Source: Flagellimonas algicola (lineage in GTDB: Bacteria > Bacteroidota > Bacteroidia > Flavobacteriales > Flavobacteriaceae). Taken from it: a DNA stretch of 64,000 nt. A program made the translations under genes and the position numbers. Location: the NCBI RefSeq assembly GCF_005937185.1, contig NZ_VCNI01000002.1, forward strand, positions 868,001 through 932,000, read 5' to 3'. The notes below the pieces were generated by a model. The model worked only from the letters and a program-made list of their open reading frames with translations, had not been told where the DNA came from and did not search any database. Below, one piece after another: positions 49,326 to 57,122 of the stretch; the first letter of the stretch is position 1; every line of letters begins with the position of its first letter.

Positions 49326-50186
49326 GTGAACCATCTCCCCAAATCCAAACAAGAAGAACTGCAACTGCTTACCGAGCAGCTTTCCGCCTTTAAGGAGGTG
49401 GAAATGGTGATTCTCTTTGGCAGCCATGCCCGCGGTAATTGGGTGGAGGATAAATATGTGGAAAAGGGCATCACCTACGAATACCGCAGCGATTTTGACC
49501 TTCTCGTAGTGCTAACCCATGAAGATTTAAAACAAAAATTCAGGATAGAGGGCAGGGTAAAACAGGAATTGGTGGATACCGGAAAGGTGACCACGCCCGT
49601 AAGCCTGATTTTCCACGGCATAAAACAACTCAACGCTTCTTTATCCCAAGGCAACTACTTTTTTAAGGACATTAAAGAAGAGGGGATTGTACTCTACGAT
49701 TCCCAAAAGTTTAAGCTCGCCAACCCTAAAAAGTTGACTGCGGAGCAGTACCGCCAAAAGACCCAAGATCATTTCGACCAATGGTTTACTAGTGCAAGTG
49801 AGTTTTTGGAAACTTTTGAATTTGAAATGAGCAAAGAAAGATTTCCAAAGGCTGCCTTTGAACTTCACCAAGCCACCGAGCGTTTTTACACCACTATTTT
49901 GCTGGTTTTTACGGATTACCGCCCCAAAGACCACAATCTGGAGACCTTGGGCATAAAAGTAGAAATGTGCGATGCTCGTTTTGCCGTCTTCCCCAAAACC
50001 ACGGACGAGGAAAAACACCTGTTTGAACTCCTAAAACGTGCCTATATAGATGCCCGCTACAAAATGGACGAATACCAGATTACCAAAGCCGAACTGGAAT
50101 ATCTGGCGGAACGGGTGAATGAACTCAAACAGTTAACGGAGGAGATTTGTGGGGTGAAGATTGGGGAGATAGGGGGAAAGCAATGA
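49326..50186 (+). CDS. Fused nucleotidyltransferase-HEPN protein
   Basis: A 286-residue protein with GTG start at 49326. Residues about 20-125 are a minimal nucleotidyltransferase: VILFGSHARGNWVED, then after a roughly 12-residue insertion the catalytic aspartates in YRSDFDLLVV (Asp56, Asp58). Residues about 135-275 are a helical HEPN domain with AAFELHQATERFYTTIL and YRPKDHNLETLGI. The canonical R-x(4-6)-H nuclease motif is not clear; the nearest is R-x3-H at 199-203. Separate proteins of this kind form toxin-antitoxin pairs; here both are in one chain. It overlaps the next ORF by four bases (ATGA). Confidence 0.85.
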   Translation: MNHLPKSKQEELQLLTEQLSAFKEVEMVILFGSHARGNWVEDKYVEKGITYEYRSDFDLLVVLTHEDLKQKFRIEGRVKQELVDTGKVTTPVSLIFHGIKQLNASLSQGNYFFKDIKEEGIVLYDSQKFKLANPKKLTAEQYRQKTQDHFDQWFTSASEFLETFEFEMSKERFPKAAFELHQATERFYTTILLVFTDYRPKDHNLETLGIKVEMCDARFAVFPKTTDEEKHLFELLKRAYIDARYKMDEYQITKAELEYLAERVNELKQLTEEICGVKIGEIGGKQ

Positions 50187-50473
50187 AATATGTTGCAACA
50201 TATCAAATACATGACACTTTCAAGATTACTGGAAGGGGAATTGTTTTTGCAGGACATATCCAAGAAGGTAAGCTTGTTATCGGAAATATTATCAAGTTTG
50301 ATTTTAATGGACGAACACTTGAACGCAAAATAAAGGGAATTGGTGACGGAATGAGAGTTGTTGAGGGTTATCCAAGTGTTGGGGTGATGATTGAGAGTTT
50401 GAATGAAGAAGAAATTGAACATTTGAGGAATTGGAGTCCAAATAAGACTGAAGCAAAAATATATTCGCAGTAA
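50183..50473 (+). CDS. Stand-alone EF-Tu-domain-II-like small protein
   Basis: A 96-residue protein starting at ATG 50183, within the stop of the HEPN gene, so translation is coupled. HDTFKITGRGIVFAGHIQEG and LVIGNIIKFDF match the beta-barrel of EF-Tu domain II (the consensus has GRGTVVTGRIE.G..KVGD), but no GTPase domain is present. PSVGVMIESLNEEEIEHLR resembles the later part of the same fold. In elongation factors this domain touches aminoacyl-tRNA or the ribosome. Function here unknown; an open frame reaching upstream to 50147 overlaps the HEPN gene and is unlikely. Confidence 0.75.
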   Translation: MKYVATYQIHDTFKITGRGIVFAGHIQEGKLVIGNIIKFDFNGRTLERKIKGIGDGMRVVEGYPSVGVMIESLNEEEIEHLRNWSPNKTEAKIYSQ

Positions 50474-50477
50474 ATCC

Positions 50478-50684
50478 ATGAAATTGAACATCGAAAATTT
50501 AAAGAAAGTTGCTTCAGATGATACCGGGTGGAATACACTTTACTTGGATGAGGAACAACAAATCTATTGGGAGAAGACCTATCAAAATAGTGAAATACAT
50601 GGAGGCGGAAGTCCGATGTTTTTGCAAATAGAGTTAACCAGCACAATAATGGAAAAGTACAACTTACATAAGTCAAACATTTGA
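50478..50684 (+). CDS. Imm27-like small protein
   Basis: A 68-residue protein. GWNTLYLDEEQQIYWEKTY and EIHGGGSPMFLQIEL recall the Imm27 immunity-protein family with its GGG motif near the middle. I recognise it by resemblance only. No polymorphic toxin gene is seen next to it, so it may be an orphan immunity protein or have another role. It lies 4 bases after the preceding ORF. Confidence 0.6.
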   Translation: MKLNIENLKKVASDDTGWNTLYLDEEQQIYWEKTYQNSEIHGGGSPMFLQIELTSTIMEKYNLHKSNI

Positions 50685-50705
50685 CCCATATAGAACCAAC
50701 CAATA

Positions 50706-50798
50706 ATGTTCTGGAACAAAAAGAAAAAACCGCCTATTACCGAAGCGGACAAAGAATCCGTTCAAAAGTATATTTTGGAAAAAATCAGCAGAACCTGA
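50706..50798 (+). pseudogene. Truncated gene fragment (30 codons)
   Basis: ATG 50706 begins a 30-residue reading frame, starting MFWNKKKKPPITEADKE and closing KYILEKISRT, ended by TGA at 50796. The opening looks like the conserved N-terminus of a longer cytoplasmic protein that I cannot name; its continuation is not present in any frame nearby. Best read as a remnant of a deleted gene, though a real tiny protein cannot be excluded. Confidence 0.4.
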
Positions 50799-50820
50799 AA
50801 TCAATTAAAAGGTAAGCACA

Positions 50821-51513
50821 ATGACAACACCAGACCACATTACCCTCAACGGCTATAAACATGTTTTATATGAAGGTGAGACATATTCAGCCACCGAATC
50901 CATTGAGCGAAGCAGGGCCTTTCATAAATGGTTGGATAAACGGAGATCCGTTCGAGAATTTTCGGACCAAGATGTACCCAAGGAAATCATTGATAATTTG
51001 ATTTTAAGCGCTTCCACGGCACCTTCTGGAGCCCACAAGCAACCCTGGACCTTTTGTGCAGTGTCCAACCCTACCCTTAAATCTGAAATAAGGAAAGCTG
51101 CGGAAGCCGAGGAAAAGGAAAGCTACGAACACCGGATGAGTGAACGTTGGAAAAAGGACTTGGAGCCCCTTGGCACAGATATGCATAAACCTTTTTTGGA
51201 AATTGCGCCCTGGTTGATCATTGCTTTTAAAAAAGCCTACGAGTTTGATGAAAATGGGAACAAATACAACAATTACTACGTAAACGAATCCATCGGAATC
51301 GCATGTGGCATGTTGATTTCGGCTATTCATAATGCTGGTTTGGTAACCCTGACCCACACCCCAAGCCCCATGAATTTTCTAACCAAAATACTGGACAGAC
51401 CAAGCAATGAAAGGGCCTTTTTATTGCTTCCGGCGGGCTATCCCAAAAACCCGGCCTATGTGCCAGATATCCATAGGAAAAGACTGGATGAAATCGCTGT
51501 TTTTTATGAGTAG
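50821..51513 (+). CDS. Iodotyrosine-deiodinase-like nitroreductase
   Basis: A 230-residue FMN flavoprotein of the nitroreductase fold. RRSVREFSDQDVP starts the FMN-binding part, followed by TAPSGAHKQPWTF. The substrate lid resembles iodotyrosine deiodinase: Glu98 and Tyr102 (EEKESYEHRMSERW) and Lys123 (in GTDMHKPFLEIAPWLI) are spaced as Glu157, Tyr161 and Lys182 of the human enzyme. SIGIACGMLISAIHNAGLVT and LLLPAGYPKNPAYVPDIHRK also match. It probably reduces a halogenated phenol-type substrate such as a halotyrosine. No signal peptide. Confidence 0.88.
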   Translation: MTTPDHITLNGYKHVLYEGETYSATESIERSRAFHKWLDKRRSVREFSDQDVPKEIIDNLILSASTAPSGAHKQPWTFCAVSNPTLKSEIRKAAEAEEKESYEHRMSERWKKDLEPLGTDMHKPFLEIAPWLIIAFKKAYEFDENGNKYNNYYVNESIGIACGMLISAIHNAGLVTLTHTPSPMNFLTKILDRPSNERAFLLLPAGYPKNPAYVPDIHRKRLDEIAVFYE

Positions 51514-51540
51514 GTAAAACATATCGCCATATATTGAAGC

Positions 51541-52884
51541 ATGAATAAATTCATATACTTCAGCTTGATCGTTCTCCTTTGCAGTTGTAAAGAAAAACAG
51601 AACAACAGGGTTGAAAAGCACCTCCCCAATGTTGTTGTCATTATGGCGGATGATCTGGGTTATGGCGGTATTTCAAGCTATGGCGACACCATTGTACAAA
51701 CTCCAAATTTGGATATGTTGGCTGCAAATGGAATAAAATTCACTGACTTTCATTCTAACGGGGCAGTGTGCAGTCCAACACGAGCTGCTTTTATAACAGG
51801 CAAATATCAACAGCGAACCGGTGTTGGAGGAGTTATCACGGCTAAAAGCCACAGAGATGTGGGCTTGGGCCTGGGGGAAACCACCATGGCAGAAGAATTC
51901 AAGAAGCACGGCTATAATTGCGGCATGTTCGGAAAGTGGCATTTGGGCTATGCGAAGGAGTTCAACCCCACCTTGCAGGGGTTTGATGAGTTCACGGGCT
52001 TTGTAAGCGGGAATGTGGATTATCATGCGCACATAGACCAAGAAGGATATCTGGACTGGTGGAACGGGGCTGAAATCAACAACGAGAAAGGATATACCAC
52101 GGACTTGATCACGGACTATGGCATAAAATATATAAAAGCGAACAACCCAAAAGAGACAGGAAAACCCTTCTTTCTGTATTTGCCCCATGAAGCGCCACAT
52201 GGGCCATATCAAAGACGCGTGGATTCCATTTTGAGGAAGGTAGGCACAGCAGGAACCAAACAGGTGAATAAGGACAGCATTCCATCCATCTACAAAGAAA
52301 TGGTGGAAGTTATGGACGAAGGGATTGGCAAAACCATCCAGGCGCTAAAGGAAATTGGGGAATACGAAAATACCATAGTGGTTTTTATGTCGGATAATGG
52401 GGCGAATAGATATGGCAATAATGGCAGCTTAAGGGATTTTAAGGGAAGTGTTTACGAAGGAGGGAGTCGTGTGCCGGCAATTTTCAGCTACCCTGAAAAA
52501 ATTAACCAGGGAAGGGTCAACCATCAGCTTGTGCTCTCCATGGACTGGTTGCCCACCCTCCTGGATTTAATCGGGGAGCAACCGAGCTCCCCAAACATAG
52601 ATGGAATCAGCATAAAGGAAAGTTTATTACATGGTACAGAATTGCCGCAACGCGATGTCTTTTTTGAGTATGCGAACAAAAGCTTTGTTCGAAGCGGTGA
52701 CTGGAAGTTGATTCGTGTAGAACAGGGGAATGAAAACAAAATGGAACTGTACAATTTATCCAGCGACTTGCAGGAGAAACATGACCGAAGTGCTGATTAC
52801 CCTGAATTGGTCAAAGCACTTGCCGAAAAGCTCGCAAGATGGAAGAAGGAGGTTCACGAGGGAGTCAATATGGTGGCTGAATAA
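51541..52884 (+). CDS. Arylsulfatase-family lipoprotein
   Basis: A 447-residue sulfatase. The lipoprotein signal ends at a cysteine in LIVLLCSCKEK, so it is lipid-anchored. PNVVVIMADDLGYGG supplies metal ligands, and the modification site for formylglycine is CSPTRAAFITGK (Cys77). FGKWHLGY is the second sulfatase motif, and VVFMSDNGANRYG and YEGGSRVPAIF follow. Marine Bacteroidota use such enzymes to release sulfate from polysaccharides or steroids; substrate not predictable. No anaerobic maturase gene is in the window. Confidence 0.93.
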   Translation: MNKFIYFSLIVLLCSCKEKQNNRVEKHLPNVVVIMADDLGYGGISSYGDTIVQTPNLDMLAANGIKFTDFHSNGAVCSPTRAAFITGKYQQRTGVGGVITAKSHRDVGLGLGETTMAEEFKKHGYNCGMFGKWHLGYAKEFNPTLQGFDEFTGFVSGNVDYHAHIDQEGYLDWWNGAEINNEKGYTTDLITDYGIKYIKANNPKETGKPFFLYLPHEAPHGPYQRRVDSILRKVGTAGTKQVNKDSIPSIYKEMVEVMDEGIGKTIQALKEIGEYENTIVVFMSDNGANRYGNNGSLRDFKGSVYEGGSRVPAIFSYPEKINQGRVNHQLVLSMDWLPTLLDLIGEQPSSPNIDGISIKESLLHGTELPQRDVFFEYANKSFVRSGDWKLIRVEQGNENKMELYNLSSDLQEKHDRSADYPELVKALAEKLARWKKEVHEGVNMVAE

Positions 52885-52934
52885 TTCTTAAAACCAGCTG
52901 ACAGGCAAATTTTTTTTGTCTGGGCTTAGCCAAA

Positions 52935-53543
52935 TTAAACCAACCGCTTTCCGACTCCTATACGGATTAAGAATTCTAATTTTAAAATGAGATTTACCGG
53001 CTCTTCAACTTTGTTTTTTCTGGAGAAAAAAAGATAACCTTCTGTCTGTGGATTCAGCATATTCAATTCCATTTTCCCATGGTAATCGGGTTGCGAAAGC
53101 GCCAATTGTTCCATTTTCTCTTTGGTTAGTTTCCACGAAGCAAGAAAATCCAATAGCTTTTCTCGGTTTACAAAAGTGATGTTGCAGGCGGTAAATTTGT
53201 CCTTTTCATCTGCATAAATCCCGGTAATCAAGGAATAGAAATCAGTTTTTTTGGTGGCATCCAAAAACCATCCCGTTTTTGGTTCCCCATCTTTTTCATA
53301 ACAAAGTTCAAAGGCAAAAGTGGGCAAGTTTTCATTGGGGTAATCGAGCTGGGCTTTTTCATCGATATGGTAAAGGAGACCTGTTTGTTTGTGTGTAAAG
53401 ACCAAATCTATGCCCTGAAGCTGCGCTTCAGTATCAGAAATGCGCTTAAAGAAATATCGCCTTAAATGTTTTTGATATTGGATGTCCAAAAACTGGGACA
53501 ACAAACGCTCTTTGGCAAGGTCGTCTTCAAAATTACTCTTCAA
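52935..53543 (-). CDS. Putative type II restriction endonuclease
   Basis: A 202-residue protein. Start is taken as TTG 53543, overlapping the methyltransferase stop by 11 bases; the open frame reaches to 53576, but that part lies inside the methyltransferase. Asp46 (QLQGIDLVF) and Asp61-Glu62-Lys63 (YHIDEKAQ) form a D-x14-D-x-K pattern fitting a PD-(D/E)XK nuclease. I do not recognise the family otherwise. Position next to a C5 methyltransferase gene supports a restriction role; recognition sequence unknown. Confidence 0.65.
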   Translation of the reverse strand: MKSNFEDDLAKERLLSQFLDIQYQKHLRRYFFKRISDTEAQLQGIDLVFTHKQTGLLYHIDEKAQLDYPNENLPTFAFELCYEKDGEPKTGWFLDATKKTDFYSLITGIYADEKDKFTACNITFVNREKLLDFLASWKLTKEKMEQLALSQPDYHGKMELNMLNPQTEGYLFFSRKNKVEEPVNLILKLEFLIRIGVGKRLV

Positions 53544-54765
53544 GTTCCTGGATTTTCCGCAACAGGGCGGCACCAATTTCTTTCACCACACCAACAACTA
53601 AAGCATTGCCCATAAAAAAAGCACGTTTGGCATCGGAAATGCCCGCTAGTTGGGTGTGATTGTCCGGAAACATGTTCAACCGTTCCAATTCAACTGGGGA
53701 AAGCCTGCGCAATCCCTTTGATGTTTGTACCACATGTTTAAACCGGGATGGGGACTTTCCGCCCTCTCCGGTAATGATGGTTCTGGAAGGTTGATCAAGG
53801 GCATCTGGGAAAACCATACTGCCTTCACTGTAATTATATTCAAAACCAGCTTTGGTTCTTCGAATTTCTTTTTTGGCCCCTTTTAAATATTCCCATTTCG
53901 GCAGCTCTTCTTCAGCAATAAACAAGCTCTCGTCCGCACTGCCGTTTTCCAAAATATCGGCAAGCACCTGTCCCGTTTTTTGCGGAAGCGGTTCAGTTTT
54001 TAAGGTGGACACCTGTCCGTCAACACACACTCCTGAATTTAAAAAAGGGGAAAGCCCCTTTTCAGCATTAAATTGCTCGGAAAGCTCCACCAAACTTTGG
54101 TCTATGGAAAAACGTTGGACATGTTGCGATGTAGCTTCAACGGAAAAAGCTGAAGCTAGGGTTCCTTGTTCCAAAATCCAGTCCTTGACTGGAACTTTTC
54201 GCATAAATTCAAAAAGGGGGGAGGTTTTGTGGTAACCCAGAAAAAATACGCGCCTTCGGCGTTGGGGCATTCCATACTCAGCTGCATTGATCACGCGCCA
54301 CTCCACTGCATAGCCCAAGTCGTTGAGACTTTTCAACATGATGCCAAAATCCCGTCCGCGTTGCGAGGATGGGGATTTCAACAGCCTATCTACATTTTCA
54401 AAAAAGAGGTATTTGGGTTTGGTTTTTTTCTCGGATATAATACGATGGATGGACCACCAAAGCACACCCTTTTTTCCAATAAGTCCCTTGGAATTTTTTA
54501 GGGTGGTGGCCACGGAATAGTCTTGGCACGGAAAGCCCCCTACCAAAACATCATGGTCTGGAATCGCGTCGGTGGACACTTCTTCAATATTTTGGTTGGA
54601 ATGGTTTTCGGCCCCAAAACGGGCCTCATACACCAAGGAAGCATGCTGCATTTTTGTTGAAGGCTCCCATTGGTTGCTCCAGACCACTTTAAAGTGCTCG
54701 GTGTCCTCCAAACCCAATCGGAAACCACCAACTCCGGCAAAAAGCTCACATACCGTCAACTGCAT
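53533..54765 (-). CDS. DNA cytosine-C5 methyltransferase
   Basis: A 410-residue enzyme. Motif I is VCELFAGVGGFRLGL, motif IV with the catalytic Cys80 is GGFPCQDYSVA, motif VI is FENVDRLL, motif VIII QRRRRVFFLG and motif X GNALVVGVVKEIGAALL. The target-recognition region is about residues 210-330. Start is ATG 54765; a TTG two codons earlier is in frame. A 12-base gap follows the DinB gene; the nuclease-like gene follows at the end, giving a probable type II restriction-modification pair. Confidence 0.95.
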   Translation of the reverse strand: MQLTVCELFAGVGGFRLGLEDTEHFKVVWSNQWEPSTKMQHASLVYEARFGAENHSNQNIEEVSTDAIPDHDVLVGGFPCQDYSVATTLKNSKGLIGKKGVLWWSIHRIISEKKTKPKYLFFENVDRLLKSPSSQRGRDFGIMLKSLNDLGYAVEWRVINAAEYGMPQRRRRVFFLGYHKTSPLFEFMRKVPVKDWILEQGTLASAFSVEATSQHVQRFSIDQSLVELSEQFNAEKGLSPFLNSGVCVDGQVSTLKTEPLPQKTGQVLADILENGSADESLFIAEEELPKWEYLKGAKKEIRRTKAGFEYNYSEGSMVFPDALDQPSRTIITGEGGKSPSRFKHVVQTSKGLRRLSPVELERLNMFPDNHTQLAGISDAKRAFFMGNALVVGVVKEIGAALLRKIQELEE

Positions 54766-54783
54766 GCCCAAAAATAGGATTTT

Positions 54784-55317
54784 CTATAAGTCCTTCAGGA
54801 TTCTGATGTAATTTTTCCACGGACCGACGTCATTGGCATAATGCTTTACCATTACCCGACTCATTTGATTAATGTGGGCCAAATCATGCACGGTCCAAGT
54901 GGAAAGCAGCTGTCTTAAACTCACTTCCCCCAAATCGGGATGCACTCCTATTTTATCCAAATCCTCCTCACTTAATTTCCAGGATTTAAGCTGGTTCAAT
55001 GACGACTCCCGAAGGCTGGCAAATTCCTCCAGCAGATCTTCCATGGTTTTCCCTTGGGATAATTTTTCCTGCGCAAAACGGTCAAAAGGCTCAAAGGTTT
55101 TGTCGGAACCATCCCCTAGAATTATTTCCGCCCTAGGAATCCAATCGGTTTGCTCTCCATGGATCAAATGGCCCAAAATATCATAGGCGCTCCAAGTACG
55201 AGGGCCTTCATTTATGTTGGCCCAGTTGGCGTCCAGTTCGTAGAAAAGGGTCTTAAAAACCGCCGGAGTCCGCTCCAAAATTTTGATGGATTTGTCTAAA
55301 TTGAAATTCATGATCAT
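54784..55317 (-). CDS. DinB-family protein
   Basis: A 177-residue four-helix protein of the DinB/YfiT family with putative metal-binding histidines in DILGHLIHGE (near residue 50) and WTVHDLAHINQM. The family includes thiol-dependent enzymes and proteins of unknown function. It starts at ATG 55317, in the ATGA overlap with the PLP decarboxylase stop; the ATG two codons later is also possible. Confidence 0.88.
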   Translation of the reverse strand: MIMNFNLDKSIKILERTPAVFKTLFYELDANWANINEGPRTWSAYDILGHLIHGEQTDWIPRAEIILGDGSDKTFEPFDRFAQEKLSQGKTMEDLLEEFASLRESSLNQLKSWKLSEEDLDKIGVHPDLGEVSLRQLLSTWTVHDLAHINQMSRVMVKHYANDVGPWKNYIRILKDL

Positions 55318-56711
55318 TGTTTTTTGGCCTTGGCCAGTGATTGTTTAAAGGAAGCTACGGCCTTGGAAATATCATCTTCCGTAGTGGCCCAGGAGCAAAT
55401 GCTCACACGGATAACCTTTCGGTTTTTCCATTGTGAACCTCCAACCCAGCAGACCCGTTCTTGTTGAATGTTGAACATGGCGTGCTGGGTCAGTTTATCC
55501 GTTTCACATTGAACCAAAACTTGGTTGAAAACTACATCGTTCAGCACTTCAAAACCCTCTACTTTTGAGATTTCATTCTTAAACATGGTCGCCCTGTGGT
55601 GCATGGTTTCAACCAGGTCGGATACTCCTTCCTTGCCCAAGTATTTCAACGCGGCCCATAGTTCAATAATCCGCGCTCGCCTGGACATTTCTGGAGTGTA
55701 GAACATCCCATCACGTTCTTCGCCTTTAACAATATAACTGCCGGTCATGTGCAAAGCCGATTTTAGCGCTTCAGGATGCTTGCAAAGGACAATACCACTA
55801 TCATAGGGAGTGTTTAGGGTCTTATGGGCATCCACAGCCCAAGAATGGGCATGTTCCATTCCATGGGTAAGGTGGGATAGACTTTTTGTGGCCCCGGCCC
55901 AAAGCCCAAAGGCACCATCAATGTGAATCCAAGCTCCCTTTTTGGAGGCGGATTGGCAAATGGCCTTAAAATCGTCAAAAGACCCCGAGTTTACATTCCC
56001 AGCCTGAAGAATTAGAATACAGCTATCGTCCAATTCCGGGATTTGGGACGGGATGATTCGGCCTTGATCATCCGTGTCTACCCACTCAATATTTTTATAA
56101 CCAAAACCTAGCAAGGAAATAGCTTTGATTACCGTTGAATGTGCTTGGTTTCCTGTAATGATTCGCAATTTTGGACTGCTGTTCAGGCCATTTTCGTTCA
56201 CGTTCCATCCCAATTTTTCAAGTTGATGGAATCGACCAGCCGCCAAACCGCAAAAATTAGCCAAGGAAGTGCCACTTACAAATCCAGCAGCGGTATTATC
56301 GGCAAGATTAAACAGCTGCCGTAACCAGTTCTCAACAACGGCCTCGAGCTTACTTCCAATGGGCGACAACACTTGCATGGCTGGAGCTTGGTCCCAAACC
56401 GTTGACAGGGACTTGGCTGCAAGGGTAATGGGGAGGGAGCTGCCGTTGACGAATCCAAAATAACGGCCGCCAAGAGTGGCTACCGTTGCGGGACCGCCAT
56501 GGGTGTTCAACAATTCCAAAATTTCGGAGGAATCCCCTCTTTGCTCAGGCAAGCCTTCCTCAAAATGTTTTAGGTTTTCCAGCGCCTCTTCTGAGGGATA
56601 TATGTTGCGGTCGAATACAGTATCAATATATGATTTGGCATAGTCGTGGGCCGCTGTCAAGTCGGATTTGGTTTCCAACTCGTGAAGCATTTGTTCTTGT
56701 AGATTTTTCAT
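55314..56711 (-). CDS. PLP-dependent decarboxylase family protein
   Basis: A 465-residue protein of the group II decarboxylase type. GFVSGTSLANFCGLAAGR, the histidine in GNQAHSTVIKAISLLG (His191), WIHIDGAFG (Asp265) and the PLP lysine in WAVDAHKTLNTPYDSG (Lys297) are present. It may decarboxylate an aromatic or acidic amino acid; the substrate is uncertain. It follows the ArsR gene by 41 bases, and the DinB gene overlaps its stop. Confidence 0.9.
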   Translation of the reverse strand: MKNLQEQMLHELETKSDLTAAHDYAKSYIDTVFDRNIYPSEEALENLKHFEEGLPEQRGDSSEILELLNTHGGPATVATLGGRYFGFVNGSSLPITLAAKSLSTVWDQAPAMQVLSPIGSKLEAVVENWLRQLFNLADNTAAGFVSGTSLANFCGLAAGRFHQLEKLGWNVNENGLNSSPKLRIITGNQAHSTVIKAISLLGFGYKNIEWVDTDDQGRIIPSQIPELDDSCILILQAGNVNSGSFDDFKAICQSASKKGAWIHIDGAFGLWAGATKSLSHLTHGMEHAHSWAVDAHKTLNTPYDSGIVLCKHPEALKSALHMTGSYIVKGEERDGMFYTPEMSRRARIIELWAALKYLGKEGVSDLVETMHHRATMFKNEISKVEGFEVLNDVVFNQVLVQCETDKLTQHAMFNIQQERVCWVGGSQWKNRKVIRVSICSWATTEDDISKAVASFKQSLAKAKKQ

Positions 56712-56735
56712 ATTGATATATTTGAAATTATCGAT
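56712..56735. promoter_or_regulatory. Imperfect operator-like inverted repeat at the decarboxylase start
   Basis: ATTGATA (56712-56718) and TATCGAT (56729-56735) form an inverted repeat with one mismatch, just upstream of the ATG at 56711. It resembles the perfect repeat at 57072-57091, so the ArsR protein may bind here too. Confidence 0.35.
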
Positions 56736-56752
56736 TTATAAAGACAAAAATT

Positions 56753-57055
56753 TTAGAGTTCTTTGCTAATTTCTTTTACATAGGCTTTAATGTTTTTCTC
56801 ATTACGTTGAAAGTAAGTCCACTTTCCAATTCGGGTAGGGGTGATAAGCCCAACATTCTGAAGCTGCGATAGGTAATTGGAAATGGTGGACTGCGACAGT
56901 CCTGATTTTTCAAAAATATATTGACCACAAACCCCAAACCTAAAATGTCCCAATTCCTTATGTGGCGGAAATTCCTTCGAAGGTTCCTTCAACCATTTAA
57001 GGATATCCACTCGGGTTTTGTTGGAGAGTACTTTGTTTATTTCAATGACATTCAC
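56753..57055 (-). CDS. ArsR-family transcriptional regulator
   Basis: A 100-residue winged-helix repressor. The start is GTG 57055, giving MNVIEINKVLSNKTRVDIL; a longer frame to 57148 would overlap the promoter and operator. The recognition helix region is EKSGLSQSTISNYLSQLQN, the wing ITPTRIGKWTYFQR. A cysteine in FRFGVCGQYIF could serve sensing, but no clear metal site is visible. It precedes a decarboxylase by 41 bases and probably regulates it and itself. Confidence 0.85.
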   Translation of the reverse strand: MNVIEINKVLSNKTRVDILKWLKEPSKEFPPHKELGHFRFGVCGQYIFEKSGLSQSTISNYLSQLQNVGLITPTRIGKWTYFQRNEKNIKAYVKEISKEL

Positions 57056-57059
57056 AATG

Positions 57060-57067
57060 CAAATATA
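57060..57067 (-). promoter_or_regulatory. -7 promoter element of the arsR-like gene, near leaderless
   Basis: On the minus strand this reads TATATTTG, matching TAnnTTTG, and ends four bases before the GTG at 57055. Transcription should start at or near the GTG, so the mRNA is probably leaderless. The inverted repeat at 57072-57091 lies just upstream. Confidence 0.55.
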
Positions 57068-57071
57068 GTAA

Positions 57072-57091
57072 ATATCGAAATATGTCGATAT
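57072..57091. promoter_or_regulatory. Operator-like inverted repeat upstream of the arsR-like gene
   Basis: ATATCGA (57072-57078) and TCGATAT (57085-57091) form a perfect 7-base inverted repeat around AATATG. It sits between the -7 element and where the -33 element would be, the usual position for ArsR autorepression. Confidence 0.6.
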
Positions 57092-57122
57092 AACATTTTG
57101 TATCAATCTAACATGATAGGGA

